Assembly: GCF_001552655.1 (NCBI RefSeq)
Contig: NZ_BCRP01000004.1
Coordinates: 159,933 to 223,932, forward strand
DNA: 64,000 nt
Direction of reading: 5' to 3'
From: Alicyclobacillus kakegawensis NBRC 103104
GTDB lineage: Bacteria; Bacillota; Bacilli; Alicyclobacillales; Alicyclobacillaceae
Position numbers and translations under genes: made by a program. Positions 35,384 through 43,290 of this stretch are shown here, in pieces. Below the pieces are notes generated by a model. It was not told the DNA's origin. It searched no databases and worked only from the letters and a program-made list of their open reading frames with translations. Position 1 is the first letter of the stretch; each line of letters starts with the position of its first letter.

Positions 35384-36120
35384 ACGCCCCGCTGATTCGG
35401 GTCCCAAATCAATTTGTGCAGCTGCAGGCTCAGTTTCACGTCCGTAAGCTGGTGCGTCCGCATCCATTCCACCAGGCGGGAAGGCGGCATGGCGCCGAAG
35501 ACAGGGCTGAACAGGACTTGACCCAACTCCACCCACTCGTTCAGGACGCGCAGTGCCGCCTGGAAATCCGCCTCGTCGGCGATGACAAACTTGATTTCAT
35601 CCTGGGGCAGGAGCAGCTTGTAGTTGCCGCGTATCATGCGGGATTCTTCGCCGCTGGACGGCAGCTTGTAATCGAGAATGAAGCGTACTTTGTCCGCAGC
35701 CTCGGCGTGTCGTTCACGCAGGGCAGCAAACGGAGCGAGGTCCACGGCGCCGCCGGTCTCGATATGGATGTCCCGCACCATCGGGATTTCCGCCAACGCC
35801 TGCAGCAAGGCAAGCACCTTGTCGGTATACAACAGCGGTTCTCCGCCGGTGAGGCAGACGTAGTGGTTCCCGAGTTCTTCCACCTTCGTTACAATCTCGG
35901 CCACGGATGCGGTGAAAGCTGGCGCGTGGGGCGCATAGCTGTATGTGGTGTCGCACCAGCGGCAGCGCAGGTTGCAGTTGTATAAGCGCACGAAGGTGGT
36001 GGGGAATCCTGCCTTTGTCCCCTCTCCTTCGATGGTGGGAAAGATTTCGACCAAGGGCAGCTTGACCGAGTGCCATGTCTTGGCTTCCTGTTTGGACTCG
36101 TATGCCGCCTCACTGCCCAT
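35380..36120 (-). CDS. queE: 7-carboxy-7-deazaguanine synthase QueE
   Basis: A 246-residue radical-SAM enzyme in preQ0/queuosine synthesis. NCNLRCRWCDTTYSY holds the CxxxCxxC cluster motif, VCLTGGEPLL the SAM-binding GGE motif, and FPTIEGEGTKAGFPTTFVRL the QueE-specific N-terminus. ATG 36120 overlaps the end of queD by 11 bases. The stop overlaps the ymfH stop on the other strand. queC and queF are not in the window. It converts CPH4, the product of QueD, to CDG. Confidence 0.93.
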   Translation of the reverse strand: MGSEAAYESKQEAKTWHSVKLPLVEIFPTIEGEGTKAGFPTTFVRLYNCNLRCRWCDTTYSYAPHAPAFTASVAEIVTKVEELGNHYVCLTGGEPLLYTDKVLALLQALAEIPMVRDIHIETGGAVDLAPFAALRERHAEAADKVRFILDYKLPSSGEESRMIRGNYKLLLPQDEIKFVIADEADFQAALRVLNEWVELGQVLFSPVFGAMPPSRLVEWMRTHQLTDVKLSLQLHKLIWDPNQRGV

Positions 36121-36592
36121 GGCTTTCCATCCACTCCCGCTTCAGGATGGCGCTGCTGGTCGGGGTTTCGTGCAGGCACAACTCTTCCAGGCGAATCCCA
36201 CGTTTTTTCCACTCGCCTGCCTGCAAGTGGGCGTCCAATTGCTCCCACATCCATACAATCATGTTTTCCGCAGTGGTATTCATAGGCGGAAGGACCTCGT
36301 TCAGGTAGCGATGGTCCAATCGCCGGGCAATCGCACTCTCGTAGATGGCCTTCAGCTCCGCGAAGTCCATGCACAAACCCCGCTCATCCGGAACACCGCT
36401 GATTGTGACGGCCAGCCTGTAGGTGTGTCCGTGCAGGCTCTGACACTTGCCGTCATACAGGTGCAGATGGTGAGCTGCATCGAAGGTAAACTCTTTGCGC
36501 ACGGCCACGCGCCTTTGGTGATATCGAAGCTGTTCGGGGTGAATATCTTCGTATAGTCGCTGTATCTTGCTCGGGATTTCGTAGTCCCCCAT
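36110..36592 (-). CDS. queD: 6-carboxytetrahydropterin synthase QueD
   Basis: A 160-residue member of the PTPS/QueD family. Zinc ligands are in FDAAHHLHL and LHGHTY, the catalytic Cys is in GKCQSLHG, and LCMDFAELK and LDHRYLNE are conserved. ATG 36592 follows GAGAGGTGGCTTCC; a longer frame to 36643 has no site. First gene of queD-queE, divergent from the NCS2 permease. No preQ1 riboswitch consensus is seen in the leader; a possible -10 (TATGAT) lies about 95 bases upstream. Confidence 0.92.
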   Translation of the reverse strand: MGDYEIPSKIQRLYEDIHPEQLRYHQRRVAVRKEFTFDAAHHLHLYDGKCQSLHGHTYRLAVTISGVPDERGLCMDFAELKAIYESAIARRLDHRYLNEVLPPMNTTAENMIVWMWEQLDAHLQAGEWKKRGIRLEELCLHETPTSSAILKREWMESHGQ

Positions 36593-36744
36593 GGAAGCCA
36601 CCTCTCTTGACAGCATCATGCCGCGAATCGGCAGCGGAGTCAAACCTGGATGGCCCTGAGCCCGGATTGCAGGTGCGAGGCGAATTTTCTATCATAGATT
36701 TAAGGGCTCATCGTCTTGTTCGCTGCCGCGGTGTCGGCAGGGCG

Positions 36745-36770
36745 CGTTTCTGTCGTGGGAGGCAGAAACG
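36745..36770 (+). promoter_or_regulatory. Hairpin in the NCS2 permease leader, PyrR-loop-like
   Basis: CGTTTCTG and CAGAAACG pair over 8 bases around the loop TCGTGGGAGG. The top of the hairpin resembles the PyrR-binding consensus UCCNGNGAGG, differing at one position (G for the second C). It lies 15 bases before the GGGAGG ribosome binding site of a uracil/xanthine-type permease, where a bound protein could limit translation. No terminator follows, so this would not be classical attenuation. Confidence 0.3.
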
Positions 36771-36796
36771 AGGAAAGAGCTCCATGGGAGGGTTGT

Positions 36797-38164
36797 GTGA
36801 ACATTACATACGGTTTGGAAGAAACCCCGAGCGGGGCCGTTTTCATTTTGGCCAGCCTGCAGTGGTTGATGTTTATGGTGGCCAATGTCATCACGGTACC
36901 CATCGTTCTGGGCCACGCGTTTTCTCTGAGCGAAGCGCAGATTGCCCTGTTCACCACGCGCACCCTGTTCTTGTGCGGCCTTGTGAGTCTCGTGCAGGGC
37001 CTGTGGGGGCATCGCTATGCCATTCTTGAGGGGCCGGCCGGCATGTGGTGGGGCGTATTCTTGGTATTGATTCAGATGACCCACGAGATACACGGGTCCA
37101 TCGCCGGGCTTCAAATGGACCTGGAGTTGGGTCTGATGGTCGCTGGCGTCCTGTACGTCGTGTTGGCCGCCACCGGTTGGCTGCAAAGGATTCAGGGCTG
37201 GTTCACACCGGCGGTGACCGGATGCTTCCTGGTCCTGCTGGCGATGCAGGTATCGCGTGACATCCTGGATGGCCTGCTGGGCATCGGGTTTCGCGGAAGC
37301 GCGGCCGTCCAACCGTTGGTGGCCGGGGTGTCTCTGTTGCTCATCGTCTTTACGCTTCTGCTGATGGTGAAGGGGAGAGGGCTGTGGAAGAACATGGCCG
37401 TCCTCATTGCGCTGGCGTCGGGCTGGCTGCTATACGGGGTTATCGGCTGGTTGGACATCCCCAGTCGCGCCGGCCAGGCTGCGTTCGCCTTACCCAGTGT
37501 GTTTCCCTGGGGTCGACCGGTGTTTCAAGCCAGCATCGTCATCACATGCGGACTCACAGCCCTGATTTTGCTGTCCAACCTCATCGCCAGCATTCAGGCG
37601 TTTGCCGGGGTGGCCGGAGAGCAGCCCGCCCCAGGGCGGTATCGGCGGGGGACGCTGGTCAGCGGCCTGGGCACCGCGCTCGCTGGCGTGCTTGGCACCG
37701 TCGGTGCGGTGCCGTTGACGGCAGCGGCCGGGCTGGTTTCGCTGACCGGGATTGCTTCACGGCTTCCGTTTTTGGTGGCCGCCGGGGCATTGACGCTCAT
37801 GGGCTTGTTTCCCATCGTGGGCGAATATGCCGCCACTTTGCCGCCGCCGGTCGGTTACGCGGTCTTGTTCACGGTCTTTGTACAGCTTCTGGGCTACGGG
37901 CTGCGCGACATCAAACGATTGGCATTGGACGGGCGTGATCTATGGGTCGTCGGGTTGCCGCTGATGACCGGCGTGGGATTGTTGTTTGTTCCGGGAAGCG
38001 CGTGGGAGATGCTGCCGCCGGTCTTTGGCTATCTGCTTGGTAACGGCCTGATTGTCGGGGTTATCCTGGTTTTGTTGCTGGAGCACTGCGTGTTTCGGAG
38101 GGGCGGGAAAACAGCTCCCGCTTCCACAGTTGCCGGGCGGGATCGTCCGACAATCGATAGATAG
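36797..38164 (+). CDS. NCS2-family uracil/xanthine permease
   Basis: A 455-residue membrane transporter with about 12-14 helices. EGPAGMWWGVF and the family pattern around ALILLSNLIASIQAFAGV and GLGTALAGVLGTVG (NCS2 helix 10 region) support nucleobase:proton symport. GTG 36797 follows GGGAGGG with four bases spacing. Substrate (uracil, xanthine or other purine) is not determined; the Gly-rich region lacks the exact NCS2 NxGxxxxT signature seen in well-studied members. Followed after 30 bases by thioesterase genes. Confidence 0.82.
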   Translation: MNITYGLEETPSGAVFILASLQWLMFMVANVITVPIVLGHAFSLSEAQIALFTTRTLFLCGLVSLVQGLWGHRYAILEGPAGMWWGVFLVLIQMTHEIHGSIAGLQMDLELGLMVAGVLYVVLAATGWLQRIQGWFTPAVTGCFLVLLAMQVSRDILDGLLGIGFRGSAAVQPLVAGVSLLLIVFTLLLMVKGRGLWKNMAVLIALASGWLLYGVIGWLDIPSRAGQAAFALPSVFPWGRPVFQASIVITCGLTALILLSNLIASIQAFAGVAGEQPAPGRYRRGTLVSGLGTALAGVLGTVGAVPLTAAAGLVSLTGIASRLPFLVAAGALTLMGLFPIVGEYAATLPPPVGYAVLFTVFVQLLGYGLRDIKRLALDGRDLWVVGLPLMTGVGLLFVPGSAWEMLPPVFGYLLGNGLIVGVILVLLLEHCVFRRGGKTAPASTVAGRDRPTIDR

Positions 38165-38194
38165 GCAATCGGCGGGGCGAAGGAGGAAACGGCG

Positions 38195-38611
38195 TTGCAA
38201 TTGAAGGCTACGCACATGATGGAGACCCTGGGCATCGAGGTCCAGGAATTGAACAAGGACCGGGTGGTCATGACCATGCCGGTGGACGACCGAACGCGTC
38301 AACCGTACGGGATGCTGCATGGCGGCGCATCGGTGGCGCTGGCCGAATCAGCGGCCAGTTTCGGGACCGCGCTGAATATCGACTTGGACCGGCAGATGGG
38401 CGTCGGCTTGGAGATCAACGCCAATCATCTCCGCCCCAAGCGGGATGGTGTTGTGACCGCAACGGCCGTGCCGGTTCATCGTGGCCGGACGACGATGATT
38501 TGGGACATTCGCATCACCGATGAACAGGGAAGACTGGTCTGCATCTCTCGCTGTACGGTGGCGATTGTCTCCCGAGATCGGTCGGTGAGCCAGGTGGGGG
38601 AGGGGCAATGA
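38195..38611 (+). CDS. PaaI/MenI-type hot-dog thioesterase
   Basis: A 138-residue acyl-CoA thioesterase-fold protein. YGMLHGGASVALAESAAS contains the HGG motif and the catalytic acidic residue of the PaaI/YdiI/MenI group. TTG 38195 follows AGGAGG at 8 bases. Members hydrolyse aryl or 1,4-dihydroxy-2-naphthoyl-CoA; this could be the menaquinone DHNA-CoA thioesterase, but no men gene is near. Its stop overlaps the next start (ATGA). Confidence 0.85.
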   Translation: MQLKATHMMETLGIEVQELNKDRVVMTMPVDDRTRQPYGMLHGGASVALAESAASFGTALNIDLDRQMGVGLEINANHLRPKRDGVVTATAVPVHRGRTTMIWDIRITDEQGRLVCISRCTVAIVSRDRSVSQVGEGQ

Positions 38612-39018
38612 GGCACGTGAGCACCTTGCGTGTGCGGTTTTCCGATACGGACATGTTCGGGCATGTGAACAACGCCCGCTATTTCACATACATGGAGGAG
38701 GCGCGCGTGCGTTTCCTCGAGGAGGTTCTGGGGACCCCGGAATTGCCCGTCATTTTAGCCTCCGCCAAGGCAGATTTCCGCGGGCAGACCTTCTTTCGGG
38801 ACCGCGTTCGGATTGAAACGTGGATCAGCCGGATCGGCGAGAAGAGCTTGGAGTTCTCCTACCGTATGACCCGGGATGCGACGGATGATCTCCTGTTTGA
38901 AGGGTCCACCGTTTTGGTCTGCTACGACTATGAGCGCATGCAGTCCATCCCCGTGCCGCAGGAGTGGCGAGACAAACTGACAGCCTTCCTGGAGCCAGCG
39001 GACGCGCAGACGGCGTAA
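38608..39018 (+). CDS. YbgC/FadM-type acyl-CoA thioesterase
   Basis: A 136-residue hot-dog protein of the 4-hydroxybenzoyl-CoA thioesterase class. VRFSDTDMFGHVNNARYFTY carries the catalytic Asp and the GHVNN loop. ATG 38608 overlaps the previous stop by four bases, so the two are translationally coupled. Probably hydrolyses acyl-CoA; chain preference unknown. Confidence 0.87.
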   Translation: MRHVSTLRVRFSDTDMFGHVNNARYFTYMEEARVRFLEEVLGTPELPVILASAKADFRGQTFFRDRVRIETWISRIGEKSLEFSYRMTRDATDDLLFEGSTVLVCYDYERMQSIPVPQEWRDKLTAFLEPADAQTA

Positions 39019-39045
39019 CAACTCAGGCAGAGGGAGGGGATTGTT

Positions 39046-39471
39046 CTGTTTCAACAAACAATTGTGGTGCGCTTTGGCGAGTGTGACGGATTGGGCCACG
39101 TGAACAATACGACGTATTTTACGTACATGGAGCATGCCCGGATGGACGTGTTCCGCCTGTTCAATCCAACCTTGTCCGTGGCGCAGTGGAACCTGATTGC
39201 CGCGTCTACCCGCTGCGATTTTCTTCAACAGGCCACCTATGCCCAGCCGCTCACCGTGTACACCTGGATTGGCCGGATTGGCAACCGCAGCTTCGATGTG
39301 GAACACGCCATTCAGGCCGAAGACGGGACATGGGTGGCGCGTGGACAGGCCACCCTGGTCACGTTTGACTACCAGCACAACCAGTCCCGGCCCTTGACCG
39401 AAGCAGAGAGGCAGGTGCTGCAACAGCACCTTGTCGGGCCGCAGGAGGCACCTGCCTTCCACACCCGCTGA
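39046..39471 (+). CDS. Second YbgC/FadM-type acyl-CoA thioesterase, apparent CTG start
   Basis: A paralogue of the preceding gene with VRFGECDGLGHVNNTTYFTY. The best ribosome binding site (AGGGAGGGG, 39031-39039) lies six bases before CTG 39046, giving a normal N-terminus (residues FQQTIVVRFGE) that aligns with the family; no ATG, GTG or TTG is in frame there. The first usual in-frame start is GTG 39064, 24 bases from the site and cutting the first beta strand. From CTG the product is 141 residues. The usual catalytic Asp (SDTD in the neighbour) corresponds to GECD here, so an acid is kept. Confidence 0.8.
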   Translation: MFQQTIVVRFGECDGLGHVNNTTYFTYMEHARMDVFRLFNPTLSVAQWNLIAASTRCDFLQQATYAQPLTVYTWIGRIGNRSFDVEHAIQAEDGTWVARGQATLVTFDYQHNQSRPLTEAERQVLQQHLVGPQEAPAFHTR

Positions 39472-39550
39472 GGCTTGCCCAATGGTTTGCCGCCTTGGGA
39501 GCGGGGGTGCATAGCCACGCCGGAACGCGCCCTGTTGGCGCCGGCGGCAG

Positions 39551-40279
39551 CTATGTCCGCGGCAACTCCAGGCGGCGTTCCAGAAACGCGTCGTGGGCCG
39601 CCTGCTCCCACTCGTCTTCCAGTGGTTGCAGCGCAATGGGCATGCCGGCGTAGTCCATCGCCAGCCGCAGGATGTGGTCGGCCAGTCGCGGATTCTTGGG
39701 CAGCAGGGGACCGTGGATATACGTGCCGATGACGTTTTGCCACCGCACGCCCTCCAGGCCGTCGCGGCCGTTGTTCCCATGCCCTTTTAGCACCTTGCCC
39801 AGGGGCTCATGCGCATGCTCCGTGCGGCCGCCGTGGTTCTCAAAGCCGACGATGGTGCCCAGTGTTTCCCCCGCGTCGATGGCGATGTTGCCGGTCAGTC
39901 GCGGGTGACCGGCGTGGGTGACGAGGTCCAGCAGTTCGAGCCCTTCCACCTTGCGGCCGTTCGGCAATTGGTAGTAATGTCCGAGCAGCTGGTAGCCGCC
40001 GCACACGGCCAGTACCGGCAAGCCGGCGGCTGCTGCGTGCCGCCAGTCCGACCGGTGCTTGACCAGGGTTTGTGCCACCAGTTCCTGTTCTCTGTCCGAT
40101 CCGCCCCCAAGCAGGACCAAATGGTATTCCTCGAAGCGCGGCCGCTCGCCGGACAGCACGGGGATGACTTCAACGTCCACGCCGCGCCAGCGGCAGCGTT
40201 GCGTCAAGACACGGATATTGCCCTTGTCTGCGTACAGGTTGAGCAGGTCAGGATACAGATGTGCGATACGCAGTTTCAT
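39551..40279 (-). CDS. gatD: Lipid II isoglutaminyl synthase, glutaminase subunit GatD
   Basis: A 242-residue class-I glutamine amidotransferase of the CobB/CobQ-like type. The nucleophile is Cys93 in VLAVCGGYQLLG and the His is in GTYIHGPLLPKNP. RIAHLYPDLLNLYADKGN is the usual N-terminus. It supplies ammonia to MurT for amidation of the D-Glu of lipid II. It overlaps the end of murT by 32 bases, which implies tight coupling. Faces the thioesterase operon with 79 bases between and no clear terminator. Confidence 0.92.
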   Translation of the reverse strand: MKLRIAHLYPDLLNLYADKGNIRVLTQRCRWRGVDVEVIPVLSGERPRFEEYHLVLLGGGSDREQELVAQTLVKHRSDWRHAAAAGLPVLAVCGGYQLLGHYYQLPNGRKVEGLELLDLVTHAGHPRLTGNIAIDAGETLGTIVGFENHGGRTEHAHEPLGKVLKGHGNNGRDGLEGVRWQNVIGTYIHGPLLPKNPRLADHILRLAMDYAGMPIALQPLEDEWEQAAHDAFLERRLELPRT

Positions 40280-41618
40280 GGGAGTATCGGTTCACCCTTC
40301 GTTGCAAGCGTTCTGCCATCGGATACAGGGCCGTGTAGGTGCACAGCACATAGACGGGCGCATCCCCAAGCTGGCGGGCCAGCGACAGGCTCGTTTCCAC
40401 CGCCTCGTCCAGGTCCGGTTTCACCTGCATCCGCTCCACAGGGTAGCCTGCGTATTTCAGCCGCAGGGCCATATCCTCGCCACGCAGCCCGGTGGTCACT
40501 ACACCCAGGACGCGCCCGGCCTCGGCCAGCAGCTCGAAGTCTGCGTCCCACAACCAAGAAACGTCCCTTCCGTCGGCCGCGAGGTCGTTGATGGCAATCA
40601 ACACCACCTTGGGCTCCGATTCGTGGCAAATGGCCTGAAGGACACTGTCGCATCCGGTCGGATTCTTGATCAAATTGAGGATAGACTCCGGATCCGTACA
40701 GAACACCTGCATGCGGCCCAGAGGGGGACGAAAAGCGTCCAGCCCCTGCTGAATCGGTCCGCGCCCGAGTCCACAGACCCGGGCCGCGGCGATGGCGCAC
40801 AGGGCGTTGTATATATTGAACAATCCGCGCACAGGCAGGCGAAACCCGACGTCCGGCTGACCGGGTTCTTGGAGATGCAGCGTAGCCCCCTCGATGGTGG
40901 CGCGAAAGTCTGGATGCGGCCGGAAGAAATCACCCCGGGGACAGCGATACACGCCCAGTTGTCCGTAGAAGAAACCTTCATACTGCAAGCGCGCTCCGCA
41001 CTCCAGGCAAAACGCGCCGTCGCGCATCTGCTCGCGCGGTTGCGCGTTCAAGTGACGCTCGTCCAAACCAAAGTACAGTACACGGCCGGGATGGCCCAAC
41101 CCGATGCGGCGCGCGAGCGGATCGTCCCCATTGAGAATGAGGACCGCTTCCGTGGCCGCCAGGCCTTCCATGATTTTTTGCATCGTGCTGTCCAGCTCTC
41201 CGTAGCGATCGAGTTGATCCCGGAACACATTGGTCACCGCCGCGACGCGAATCGGGAAGCAGGACGCGACCAGCGGCAGAGTGGCTTCGTCAATCTCCAG
41301 CACTGCGGTCTTGGCCCGCAGGCGGCCCCGCCAATCTGTGTGTTTGATGAGCGCCGCCGCCAAACCCTGCCGCATGTTGGCTCCTTCCGCATTTGTGACA
41401 ATGGGGCCTTCTTGCCTCATCATGCTGGCCAAAAGCGATGTGGTCGTGGTTTTGCCATTGGTGCCTGTGACGACGATGCAGCGCTCCAGCTGTCGCCCCA
41501 ATTTCGCGAGCAGTTCCGGGGATACGCGAAGCGCCCACTTTCCCGGCAGGCTGGTTGCCCGGCGGCCGGCCAAGCGCAGGACGAGTTCTATCAGTTTTCC
41601 CACCCAGATTCCGAGCAC
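40248..41618 (-). CDS. murT: Lipid II isoglutaminyl synthase, Mur-ligase-like subunit MurT
   Basis: A 456-residue ATP-dependent ligase. GTG 41618 was chosen because AAGGAG lies seven bases before the family-like start VLGIWVGKLIELVLRLAGRR; ATG 41639 has only a weak site. The P-loop is VVTGTNGKTTTTSLL; NVFRDQLDRYGELD and LNGDDPLA are Mur ligase motifs, followed by a C-terminal DUF1727 domain. The inserted zinc-ribbon has CLECG but then YRCPRG where MurT usually has CPxC, so one of four Cys ligands is missing. A TATAAT is 77 bases upstream. Confidence 0.92.
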   Translation of the reverse strand: MLGIWVGKLIELVLRLAGRRATSLPGKWALRVSPELLAKLGRQLERCIVVTGTNGKTTTTSLLASMMRQEGPIVTNAEGANMRQGLAAALIKHTDWRGRLRAKTAVLEIDEATLPLVASCFPIRVAAVTNVFRDQLDRYGELDSTMQKIMEGLAATEAVLILNGDDPLARRIGLGHPGRVLYFGLDERHLNAQPREQMRDGAFCLECGARLQYEGFFYGQLGVYRCPRGDFFRPHPDFRATIEGATLHLQEPGQPDVGFRLPVRGLFNIYNALCAIAAARVCGLGRGPIQQGLDAFRPPLGRMQVFCTDPESILNLIKNPTGCDSVLQAICHESEPKVVLIAINDLAADGRDVSWLWDADFELLAEAGRVLGVVTTGLRGEDMALRLKYAGYPVERMQVKPDLDEAVETSLSLARQLGDAPVYVLCTYTALYPMAERLQRRVNRYSHETAYRTSVS

Positions 41619-41694
41619 GCTGCCCAACTCCTTGCACATCGACTCCAGGTTCGGACCGAAAGGGGGTGTCTTAGCCCGCCTGGCCGCTTTCTGG

Positions 41695-41702
41695 ATTATA
41701 CT
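41695..41702. promoter_or_regulatory. Overlapping divergent -10 elements for murT-gatD and the fRMsr gene
   Basis: The minus strand reads TATAAT at 41695-41700 (murT direction) and the plus strand TATACT at 41697-41702 (fRMsr direction), centred in the 154-base spacer. -35 elements are weak on both strands. Sharing a -10 region would make the promoters mutually exclusive. Confidence 0.45.
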
Positions 41703-41772
41703 ATACCATGTGCCGGGAACGCGTCGACGACCTGTACGCGGGCGCCGGTGGAGCAAGAACGGAGGCGTGGCC

Positions 41773-42264
41773 ATGTTCCAAGAAGTGAAAGTGGATGGCA
41801 CTTCGAAACAAGCGTTCTACCAGGATGTGGTCCAGCAAGCCAAGCACCTATTGGCTGGGGAGAGCAATTGGATTGCCAACCTGAGCAATCTGTCGGCGCT
41901 GCTGAATCTGCACCTGCAAGATATCAACTGGGTTGGATTCTACCTGTGGAGCGAGCGCGACGGGGAGTTGGTGTTGGGGCCGTTTCAAGGCAAGCCCGCC
42001 TGCGTGCGCATCCCGCACGGGAAGGGGGTCTGCGGAACGGCGGCGGCGCAGCGGGAACCGGTGGTGGTGGAGGATGTCCACGCCTTTCCAGGACATATCG
42101 CCTGCGACGCCGCGTCTCGTTCGGAAGTGGTGGTGCCTATCATCCATCGGGGGCAGCTGCTGGGCGTCCTGGATGTCGACAGTCCCCTGGTTGGGCGCTT
42201 TGATGACCAGGATGCGGCGGGACTGGCACGGGTGGTGGAGGTGCTGCTGGAGACCGTGTCATGA
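41773..42264 (+). CDS. Free methionine-(R)-sulfoxide reductase (GAF domain, YtsP/MsrC type)
   Basis: A 163-residue GAF-fold enzyme, the same size as Bacillus YtsP. The family signature is complete: NWVGFYL, LVLGPFQGKPAC, GKGVCGTAA and HIACDAASRSEVVVPI, including the three redox Cys residues. It reduces free Met-R-sulfoxide, part of oxidative repair. ATG 41773 follows GGAGGCGTGGCC. Confidence 0.92.
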   Translation: MFQEVKVDGTSKQAFYQDVVQQAKHLLAGESNWIANLSNLSALLNLHLQDINWVGFYLWSERDGELVLGPFQGKPACVRIPHGKGVCGTAAAQREPVVVEDVHAFPGHIACDAASRSEVVVPIIHRGQLLGVLDVDSPLVGRFDDQDAAGLARVVEVLLETVS

Positions 42265-42312
42265 GCGGGAGGCGTTGGCCGCGAATTTTGCGAGGAAGAA
42301 GGAGGAGTTGGC

Positions 42313-42672
42313 ATGGAATTTTATGGGTATCGCCGTTGCTCCACGTGCCGGAACGCACATAAATACCTGAAGGAACACGGCATCGACGTGGAGTTTCGGG
42401 ATCTGGTGGACAAGCCCCCGACGGCAGATCAGGTGCGCCGCTGGGTGAAGGAACTCGGTCAAGGGGTGGAGCCGTTTCTCAACCGACGCGGCACACGTTT
42501 TCGCGAGCTGGGCTTGAAGGACGCCCAGTTGACGGAGCAGGAGTGGGTGGACCGACTGACCAGCGATGGGAAGCTGTTCAAACGCCCCATCGTCATCGCG
42601 GACGGCGAGGTCGTCATCGGCTTTGACAAGGCGGCGTATGACCAGTTGATCGCCCGAAAGGCGACCGGGTGA
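42313..42672 (+). CDS. ArsC/Spx superfamily protein (YusI-like)
   Basis: A 119-residue thioredoxin-fold protein. RRCSTCRNAHKYLKEHGI has a CxxC redox pair and KRPIVIADGEVVIGFDKAAY the cis-Pro region. It lacks features of arsenate reductases (the HCX5R loop) and is longer at the N-terminal side than expected of none; closest in pattern to the uncharacterised YusI group rather than the regulator Spx. AAGGAGGAG precedes ATG 42313. Probably cotranscribed with the fRMsr and thpR genes. Confidence 0.85.
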   Translation: MEFYGYRRCSTCRNAHKYLKEHGIDVEFRDLVDKPPTADQVRRWVKELGQGVEPFLNRRGTRFRELGLKDAQLTEQEWVDRLTSDGKLFKRPIVIADGEVVIGFDKAAYDQLIARKATG

Positions 42673-42678
42673 TAAGCG

Positions 42679-43248
42679 GTGGCGCGCCTGTTCATCGGCG
42701 TGGAGTTGGACGCGCCGGCGAAGGATGCGTTGCGCCGTTGGCAGGATAGGCTGCGGGCATGCGGAGTGACGGCGCGTTGGGCGCCCGCGCCCTTGCTGCA
42801 CATGACGGTGTTGTTTCTCGGTGAGGTGCCAGAGGCCGACGTGGACACCATCGCGGCTGCATCCGCCCGGCTGCTGGCGGAGGAGGACGAGGCGGTGCTG
42901 ACGGTCGATCGATTGGGCATGTTCTGGCACAATCGCATTTTATGGGCAGGCACGCCGGCCGCTTGCGAAGCCGAGTTCGCCCGGGTGCATCAACGCTTGG
43001 CGTCGCGGATGCGGGAGGACCTGGGTCTTGCCATCGCCGACCGGCCGTTTCAAGCCCACATCACTCTGGCGCGTGACCTTCACCGGCCGCTTCCGACAGA
43101 CTGGCTCAGCCGCCCGGGTTTCCCCGATGCGGGCTTTCGCATGCCCGTGGCGGCGCTCGCCCTGTTTGCCTCCGAGCGTCTGCACGGACAGCTGGCGTAT
43201 CGGGTGCGGGCACGGCTTCCCTTCGGCCGGCCTGCCGGCGGCCACTGA
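42679..43248 (+). CDS. thpR: RNA 2',3'-cyclic phosphodiesterase (ThpR/LigT)
   Basis: A 189-residue 2H phosphoesterase. The two HxTx motifs are HMTVLFLGE and HITLARDL; the N-terminus RLFIGVEL is typical. GTG 42679 starts six bases after the previous stop with only a weak ribosome site, suggesting coupling. Hydrolyses 2',3'-cyclic ends of RNA in vitro; cellular role unclear. Convergent to the MBL hydrolase. Confidence 0.9.
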   Translation: MARLFIGVELDAPAKDALRRWQDRLRACGVTARWAPAPLLHMTVLFLGEVPEADVDTIAAASARLLAEEDEAVLTVDRLGMFWHNRILWAGTPAACEAEFARVHQRLASRMREDLGLAIADRPFQAHITLARDLHRPLPTDWLSRPGFPDAGFRMPVAALALFASERLHGQLAYRVRARLPFGRPAGGH

Positions 43249-43290
43249 TGAACGGGCCGCTATGCTCCGCCGCCGGTCGGCGGGAGGCCG

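Noticed and set aside
36593..36720. preQ1 riboswitch in front of queD-queE
   Set aside because: No preQ1-I loop/A-rich tail or preQ1-II pattern is visible in the leader.
40059..41700. Long plus-strand frame opposite gatD-murT
   Set aside because: The real plus-strand gene in this region starts at 41773; the rest is the shadow of gatD and murT, which have clear family motifs.
42313..42672. Regulator Spx
   Set aside because: The CxxC is present, but length and the remaining pattern fit the YusI-like ArsC family; the Spx-specific RNA-polymerase contact motif is not evident.
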